Shown here: piece by piece, positions 57,321 to 64,000 of the stretch | How the letters are laid out: each line of letters starts with the position of its first letter | Numbering within the stretch: position 1 is the first letter of the stretch | Origin: Brassica napus | Taxonomy: Eukaryota > Streptophyta > Magnoliopsida > Brassicales > Brassicaceae | Direction of reading: 5' to 3' | Assembly (NCBI RefSeq): GCF_020379485.1 | Contig: NC_063439.1 | Coordinates: 19,964,098-20,028,097, forward strand | DNA length: 64,000 nucleotides | The notes under the pieces: model-generated | What the model was told of the DNA's origin: nothing | The model's input: only the letters and a program-made list of their open reading frames with translations | The model's database searches: none | Translations under genes and position numbers: made by a program

Positions 57321-58272
57321 TAATTCAAGATCTGATTTTCGGACAGATGGGCCCAACACATACGGCCCAATTACTATGTAAACCTCTCGCTTTACAGAGC
57401 CGGTCCTACGATTGGTAAACCTTTTGACTCAGCCATTGGGTGCCCTAAGAATGATAGCATCTGAACCGTTAAAGCATTATTGGGTTTATCGCTTTTAAAG
57501 CATCATTAACTTACGTATGGGATTAAACGATCTTTTTAGCTTTTGTCGTTTTCCTATAATTACCTGTGCTTTTTTGTTTTTCCTGTTTGTGATTTTTGTT
57601 TTATTTGGTCAACAACAATACTCTGTTTATGTGAATTGTTAGAAGAATGTATTAAAAGACATGTAGTCGTATTAATGAGAAATTATATCAGTTTTTGTCA
57701 ATACTTGGGTCGTGGAGAACAAGTTTCCAAAACAAAATAAATGAACCTTCTCTCTGATAATAGTATATTCTCTATCGTACAAGTTATAATGTAGTGTATT
57801 CATTTAGTCTAAACGTAAGGGTTTGAATCTTGATATATTTGCAAAGTTTACTCAGTTTGATTAGAACACAAAATGACCGAAACCTTTTCCAAATGAAGAA
57901 TAATATCAGATAAATTAAAATAACGACAATTTATTCTCTATTTTGTTACTAGACTTGATCATTATATCAGTTAATCTGTTTATTAATCAGGACTAGTATA
58001 ATCTTGTTTATCCACATCCAATAGTTATGAGTTAGGAACTATACAGAAAACTGACGTGGCACCAATCTTACTTTGGTCGGAAAATTATACACCTTCGGTA
58101 ATAAAAAAGATAAATTTCAAAATAAAGCAATTTACAATTATAAAATTAAATCACTCCCTCCTCAGCTTCTTCTACTTGTTCACTAACCCTCACCACACTC
58201 ACACCATCTCATAAGTTCCTTAACCTAATCTCTCACAGAGAAGAGACTGAGTGAGAGAGAGAGAGAGAAACG
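57321..58272 (+). promoter_or_regulatory. BAM1 upstream region and leader
   Basis: No coding sequence. The last ~70 bases include a (GA)n leader (GAGTGAGAGAGAGAGAGAG) directly before the start codon. I could not fix the TATA box with confidence. A block at 57395-57450 (AGAGCCGGTCCTACG) looks like a decayed transposon piece. Confidence 0.4.
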
Positions 58273-61200
58273 ATGAAGCCTCTTCTTCTTCTTTTATTCC
58301 TCCTCCACATTTCTCATTCCTTCACCACCGGCCGACAAATCTCCGAGTTCCGAGCCCTCCTCTCCCTCAAATCCTCTCTCACCGGAGACGCCCCAAACTC
58401 CCCCCTCGCCTCATGGAAACCAACCACCAGCTTCTGCACATGGACCGGCGTCACGTGCGACGTCTCCCGCCGCCACGTGACATCTCTGGACCTCTCGAGC
58501 CTCAACCTCTCCGGTACTCTCTCCCCAGACGTATCTCACTTACCTCTTCTCCAGAACCTCTCTCTAGCCGATAACCAGATCTCCGGCCCAATCCCCCCGG
58601 AGATCTCGAATCTCTCCGGTCTCCGCCACCTGAACCTCTCGAACAACATCTTCAACGGCTCTTTCCCCGGCGAGATTTCGGCTGGACTCGCCAACCTCCG
58701 CGTCCTCGACGTCTACAACAACAACATGACCGGAGACTTGCCGCTCTCCGTCACCAACCTAACTCAGCTCCGCCATCTCCACCTCGGCGGGAACTACTTC
58801 GCCGGCGAGATCCCGCCTTCTTACGGAACCTGGCCGGAGATCGAGTATTTAGCCGTCTCCGGGAACGAGCTCACCGGAAAGATCCCTCCGGAGATCGGAA
58901 ACTTAACGACTCTCCGGGAGCTTTACATCGGCTACTTCAACGCCTTCGAAGACGGTCTCCCGCCGGAGATCGGAAACCTATCGGAGCTCGTACGATTCGA
59001 CGCGGCTAACTGCGCTTTGAACGGAGAAATCCCGCCGGAGATCGGAAGGCTCCAGAAGCTCGACACGCTTTTCCTCCAAGTGAACGTCTTCTCAGGTCCG
59101 TTAACTTGGGAGCTCGGGAAGCTCTCGAGCCTAAAATCGATGGATCTGTCTAACAACATGTTCACCGGAGAGATCCCGGCGAGCTTCTCCGACCTCAAGA
59201 ACCTCACGCTTTTGAATCTCTTCAGAAACAAGCTCCACGGGGAGATACCGGAGTTCATCGGAGAGTTGCCGGATCTTGAAGTGCTGCAGCTTTGGGAAAA
59301 CAATTTCACCGGAAGCATCCCGGAGAAGCTCGGGGAGAACGGTAGGCTCCACCTCGTGGATCTCTCCTCCAACAAACTCACGGGGACTCTACCGCCCAAC
59401 ATGTGCGCCGGTAACAAGCTGGAGACTCTTATCACTTTGGGAAACTTCCTCTTCGGTTCGATCCCTGAGTCTCTGGGAAAATGCGAGTCTCTGACCCGGA
59501 TCCGAATGGGCGAGAATTTCTTAAACGGGTCGATCCCTAAAGGCCTCTTCGGATTACCCAAACTAACTCAAGTTGAGCTTCAAGATAATTACTTAACCGG
59601 GGAGTTACCGGTAACCGGGAGCGTCTCGGTCAACCTAGGTCAGTTGAGTTTATCAAACAACCAACTCTCCGGTCAACTACCACCGGCTATCGGAAACTTC
59701 ACCGGCGTTCAGAAGCTTCTCCTCGACGGTAACAAGTTCGAAGGTCCGATTCCTTCGGAGGTGGGGAAGCTCCAGCAGCTCTCCAAGATCGATTTCAGCC
59801 ACAACTTGTTCTCCGGTGGGATAGCTCCTGAGATCAGCCGCTGCAAGCTCTTAACCTTCGTCGACCTAAGCCGCAACGAGCTCTCCGGGGAGATCCCAAA
59901 GGAGATCACCAGTATGAAGATATTAAACTACTTGAACTTGTCGAGAAACCATCTCATCGGATCGATTCCCGGTTCGATCTCCTCGATGCAGAGCTTGACA
60001 TCGCTTGATTTCTCTTACAACAACCTCTCCGGTTTGGTTCCTGGAACCGGACAGTTCAGTTACTTCAACTACACGTCGTTTTTAGGGAACCCTGACCTCT
60101 GTGGTCCTTACCTTGGTCCTTGCAAAGACGGTGGTGCTCACCAGAGTCATAGCAAAGGACCTTTATCCGCTTCTATGAAGCTACTGCTCGTTCTCGGACT
60201 ACTCGTTTGCTCCATCGCGTTCGCCGTCGCGGCTATCATCAAAGCTAGATCGTTGAAAAAGGCGAGCGAGTCGCGAGCTTGGAAGCTAACAGCTTTCCAG
60301 AGGCTAGACTTCACCTGCGACGACGTTTTGGATTCTCTCAAAGAAGACAACATCATAGGCAAAGGAGGAGCTGGGATCGTCTACAAAGGCGTCATGCCTA
60401 ACGGTGACCAAGTCGCGGTGAAAAGACTCGCTGCGATGTCTCGCGGCTCTTCCCACGATCACGGCTTCAACGCGGAGATTCAGACCTTGGGGAGGATAAG
60501 ACACAGACATATAGTGAGGCTGCTCGGGTTCTGCTCTAACCATGAGACGAATCTGCTTGTGTATGAGTACATGCCTAACGGTAGTCTCGGTGAGGTGTTG
60601 CACGGTAAGAAAGGAGGGCACTTGCATTGGGATACACGTTACAAGATTGCGCTTGAAGCTGCGAAGGGACTCTGTTATCTACATCACGATTGTTCTCCGC
60701 TGATTGTTCATAGAGATGTTAAGTCTAACAATATCCTCCTCGATTCCAACTTTGAAGCTCATGTTGCTGACTTTGGTCTCGCCAAGTTCTTACAAGACTC
60801 GGGTACTTCTGAATGTATGTCTGCGATCGCTGGATCTTACGGCTACATAGCTCCAGGTGATAAAAGAATCTTAAAATTTCAAACTTTACGCTCTGTTTAC
60901 TCTGTTTTGCTCTGTTTTTTAAATAGAATCTTTGTTGTTTTGTGTAGAATATGCGTATACGTTGAAGGTAGATGAGAAGAGCGATGTGTACAGTTTCGGT
61001 GTGGTTCTTCTAGAACTAGTCACCGGGAGGAAACCCGTCGGAGAGTTCGGTGACGGAGTCGATATCGTGCAATGGGTTCGTAAGATGACTGACTCGAACA
61101 AGGACTCTGTTCTCAAAGTGTTGGATCCGAGACTTTCTTCGATTCCTATTCACGAAGTGACGCACGTTTTCTACGTGGCTATGCTCTGTGTCGAAGAACA

Positions 61201-61357
61201 AGCCGTTGAGAGACCTACGATGAGAGAAGTCGTTCAGATTCTCACTGAGGTGCCGAAGATGCCACCGTCTAAGGATCAGCCTGCGACGGAATTAGCCGGA
61301 GAGGAGAAAACAGCGACAGAGGGTGGTCAAGGTCAGCCGGATCTACTCGATCTCTGA
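58273..61357 (+). CDS. BAM1: LRR receptor-like kinase BAM1
   Basis: Plasma-membrane receptor kinase of the CLAVATA1 clade that binds CLE peptides and acts in meristem, anther and root development. Two exons, 58273-60856 and 60948-61357 (donor CAG|GTGATA, acceptor GTGTAG), give 997 residues. A signal peptide ([16 protein letters not shown]) is followed by the LRR N-cap with [10 protein letters not shown], a long row of plant-type LRRs (LxxNxLxGxIPxxIG), and the C-cap [16 protein letters not shown] transmembrane helix follows ([20 protein letters not shown], about residues 637-656), then the kinase: [18 protein letters not shown], catalytic [15 protein letters not shown], and GSYGYIAP joined across the intron to [20 protein letters not shown]. 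The catalytic HRD and DFG are intact, so the kinase should be active. It ends GQPDLLDL. Arabidopsis BAM1 is remembered as about 1003 residues. BAM2 is the near paralogue; synteny favours BAM1 (AT5G65700). Exon 1 is GC-richer than its flanks. Confidence 0.96.
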
Positions 61358-62734
61358 GAGTGTTAAAACTAGGGCTCCGGTAAGAGAATATGGTATTAGC
61401 GATGAGATTCAGTTGTTAATCACTTATTTACCCATGTTTAGTCCCGGTTTGTGCTTTTGTCCGGTTAAGTGGTAATTTTATTTTGACTCCTTTTGTTTTA
61501 AGTGTGTTTCATTTACTCGGCTTTCACGTTATCGTAATTTGGTTCAGTTTAGTTTGTAGTTTGTTTGAATCAAGGTGTACAGTTGGGTTGAATTTAAAAG
61601 TTTTGTCTTGAAATTAGTGAATATTAATGCGTTGAGAATAGGAGATGTCTAATGCGGAATACTCTTGCATGTCTTGCTGTAGCGTCACGCATCTGCAAGC
61701 GATCTAAAGATCGTCTTTATATACTAAGAATCACCGTAAATTTCATTCACCTTGACATGATTCCGACAACAAATATTAGTAGATGGGTATATTTCACAAT
61801 TAAAACAAAATACAAAAAAATACATGATTGTTTATTTATTTAGCAATGTATTTTATGATGTGATTAAGGTATAAACGCAAATGATACTCTAATATATAGA
61901 TTGATGAATATATACTTGCACATATGTTTTTTTTTTCCTAAGAAATGCACATGTAATTGAGAGCGATGTATATATGATTGCGGTTGGCTTTAGCGGTTTC
62001 GATGGATATTTTAACTTGGAACAATAATTAAAGTTTAAAGGGAACAATGCATGTGGGAAAAGTCAGAGAGATCAAAGGTAATATAAACGTGGAGGGTGGA
62101 ATAATGATTGGTTATGAGTTAAAGGTAAAGAGTAAGACAGTGAAAATGGATGTCCAAAAAAAAAAGACAGTGAAAATGAAACCTTGCTATCTCACTCACC
62201 AAATTTTCTTCCACATGCAAACTATCTATAAATCTAAGTCTTAAATGTGTTTTGATGACATCTCCTTATCTAACTCTTTTCCCTTCTCATGAAGCAATTT
62301 TGAGTCTATGTGAAGCATTTATGATTTCTCCTAAGATCATAAATATAAGCCCCACCCAACTAACATTTAGTTGGTTTCTTTTGGCTGTATATGTAGTTTC
62401 CATTGATGATTGTAGATCTTATAGTTCGTCTAGGTTTTCTATCAGAAAACTTGGGTCAAGCAAACCAAATTTAGGTAGTTGCTATTATGAAGTTTGCTGG
62501 CATCTTTATGAGTTAATTAATGGCTTAGTTGATGTGCTAACTATTTAAGTGAAAGCTTGGTAAGGGTTCTCACGGGGCCCTATGCATGATAGCATTAGGC
62601 AAATGCTACTGCGTTATATTTTGATTAGTGTACTCTGGTAATGGAGTACTACATTACTGGACGAAAACATAGTTGCAAATTGGTATCATACTATGGTGAT
62701 TTGTGTACATGCAAATTATTATTCTTATCCACGT
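61358..62734. other. BAM1 3' region and spacer
   Basis: 3' untranslated region followed by intergenic DNA. No gene is recognised. A poly-A tract after ATGTCC near 62155 and a repeat of GACAGTGAAAATG on both sides of it (62135-62178) form a small direct duplication. Confidence 0.4.
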
Positions 62735-62748
62735 AAAAAACTGGTGAG

Positions 62749-62893
62749 ACCAACGTTGAGTTGGTCTAGTGGTAAAGGAGTTGCGGCTGTAACTTCCGCC
62801 ACTTGGGTTCAACTCACGGTGGGAGGGACTATTTACAATGCTTGGGTTCCCGGCAAAGAGGTGAAAACACCTTTTTATTTTACCAAAAAAAAA
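62749..62893 (+). mobile_element. tRNA-derived SINE
   Basis: The element has an RNA polymerase III A box (TGGTCTAGTGGTAAAGG) and a B box (GGTTCAACTC) at about the right spacing. A GTGGGAGGGACTATTTACAA body follows and ends in an A-tract. AAAAAACTGGTGAG (62735-62748) and AAAAAACTTGTGAG (62894-62907) flank it, a 14-base target duplication with one mismatch. It is of the S1-like group common in Brassica. Confidence 0.85.
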
Positions 62894-62907
62894 AAAAAAC
62901 TTGTGAG

Positions 62908-64000
62908 TGCATGGTTATATGTTTTTCTCTTTTTACTGTACCCCAAGCACGTATATAACTAGTAACACTGCAAAATATGCTAAAAATATATAAAATTCAA
63001 CACACGAAAGATACTTTGTAAGCAAAACAAAAACTAACAAAAGGTACTTTTGTTTCCTTGATAGACACATCCACAATGCGTGCCTGATCACGATTTCATC
63101 ACATAACAACAACAATTTCTACTATGCATCCATGAAAAATTCATGTTTGATGGATCACAAAGGTGAAAAGAAAAAGAAATAGTTAATAATGTCTTTTCGT
63201 TTCAGCTTTATATTCTAACATTATATGCGTAATTTCCGGATAGTGAATAATATACAATAAACAATACTACAAACTATCTTTATCTGAAAGAACTTTCCTC
63301 TGCGACAACTCATAAGCACTGAAAATAAGACTCCAATTTTCTAATCGTTTACATTACTCTGTATCTACGCTACAGGCCTATCTATCGGATGTATATAGCG
63401 CATATAAACAATCCAACAGTTTTATTCGTATGTTTTAGCCTTTTATGGATGAAAATGCCACGTGGAAAATATGATTGCGAAAAGACAGAGACACGTAGAA
63501 AAGAAAGAAAGGAGTGCACTGTGTTGGAATGGGTCCGTTTTGTCATTTTCTTGGTTTCATTGTTTTCCCCGACACAGTTATGTCCCATCCCTCGTAGTTG
63601 CTAAGAGAATCCTTACACAAAGGTAAAGTACAAATAACAAAATTTTACATGAGAGTAAATTAAATTAATCCGCTGATTTGATATGTCAAAATTCAAATAC
63701 CGTTTATAGAAACAAGTAAAGTTTTGTTTTAGCCTCTAATTTTTAAATTTTCAAACTATAGAGTAACATGTTGGTTACACTTGCCACACACATTCACACA
63801 AAAAGAAGAAACTAAATCTCACCTGCTATCACTAGCAGTATATAAACACATACTATAATATAGCAAAGTGACTAATTATGTAAGATCCATAATAATGCCC
63901 TTACTTTATTTGATACATCACTACTAGTGAATCTACTAATTAATACTCTTTATATTTCTTGGATCACATGTTCCTGGACTATGAATAGTTGAGCTGAAAT
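62908..64000. other. Intergenic DNA to window end
   Basis: No credible gene is seen. The 60-71-codon frames here lack recognisable features. The Arabidopsis gene following BAM1 is not reached in this window. Confidence 0.4.

Noticed and set aside
58932..59561. 209-codon minus-strand frame opposite BAM1
   Set aside because: Antisense shadow of the repetitive LRR coding sequence.
1..64000. CRISPR arrays, bacterial operons, plasmid or phage features
   Set aside because: The window is plant nuclear DNA; no regular repeat-spacer arrays or prokaryotic genes are present.

Overview
This is plant nuclear DNA from a Brassicaceae genome, most likely Brassica or a close relative. The evidence is AT-rich intergenic DNA, many short GT-AG introns, proteins nearly identical to Arabidopsis ones, and Helitron, MULE, Harbinger, hAT, copia, LINE and SINE remnants. 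The gene content matches the Arabidopsis chromosome 5 segment around AT5G65670-AT5G65700 (identified from memory).

Layout. Six conserved genes form the backbone: IAA9 (3582-5029, +), a RING/vWA E3 ligase of the WAV3 family, WAVH2 (17130-19345, +), phosphoenolpyruvate carboxykinase PCK2 (41153-43953, +), a Spinster-like MFS transporter (44715-47288, -), the non-canonical starch synthase SS5 (50682-54336, -) and the receptor kinase BAM1 (58273-61357, +). Spliced CDS models of IAA9, WAVH2, PCK2, the transporter and BAM1 all sum to whole codons. Two small secreted cysteine-containing peptide genes (7706-8192 and 37169-37401) look lineage-specific. Between WAVH2 and PCK2 lie about 22 kb of nested transposons. 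Compared with the ascending Arabidopsis locus numbers, the order PCK2-transporter-SS5 is reversed, suggesting a local inversion.

Mobile DNA. Several elements can be delimited to the base. Two adjacent MULE-like elements (19658-21477 and 21488-23984) have 9-bp target duplications that overlap in one T-tract. A third MULE-like element (27137-32436) has a perfect 9-bp duplication and carries fragments of the kinetochore gene SPC24. A Harbinger-like element (10989-13489, TTA duplication) carries an intron-containing, stop-riddled REM-type B3 gene. A Helitron (34161-36148) carries a decayed RPA/OB-fold gene. The MULE pair is packed with TGTACA-core motifs and the third MULE with TTTATAA-type motifs, two different dispersed short-motif arrays. 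These are the best candidates here for an undescribed sequence-specific system, for example transposase binding or VANC-like anti-silencing.

Decay and rearrangement. A truncated RRP36 (rRNA processing) copy follows IAA9. The 3' exons of SS5 are tandemly duplicated; the proximal copy has a 1-bp frameshift and the distal copy a 13-bp deletion, so neither gives an unbroken C-terminus under the simple splice model.

The conserved genes have separate roles (auxin response, ubiquitination, gluconeogenesis, transport, starch granule initiation, CLE-peptide signalling) and are linked by synteny, not by a common pathway. All splice models come from reading GT-AG signals by eye and from remembered family sequences.
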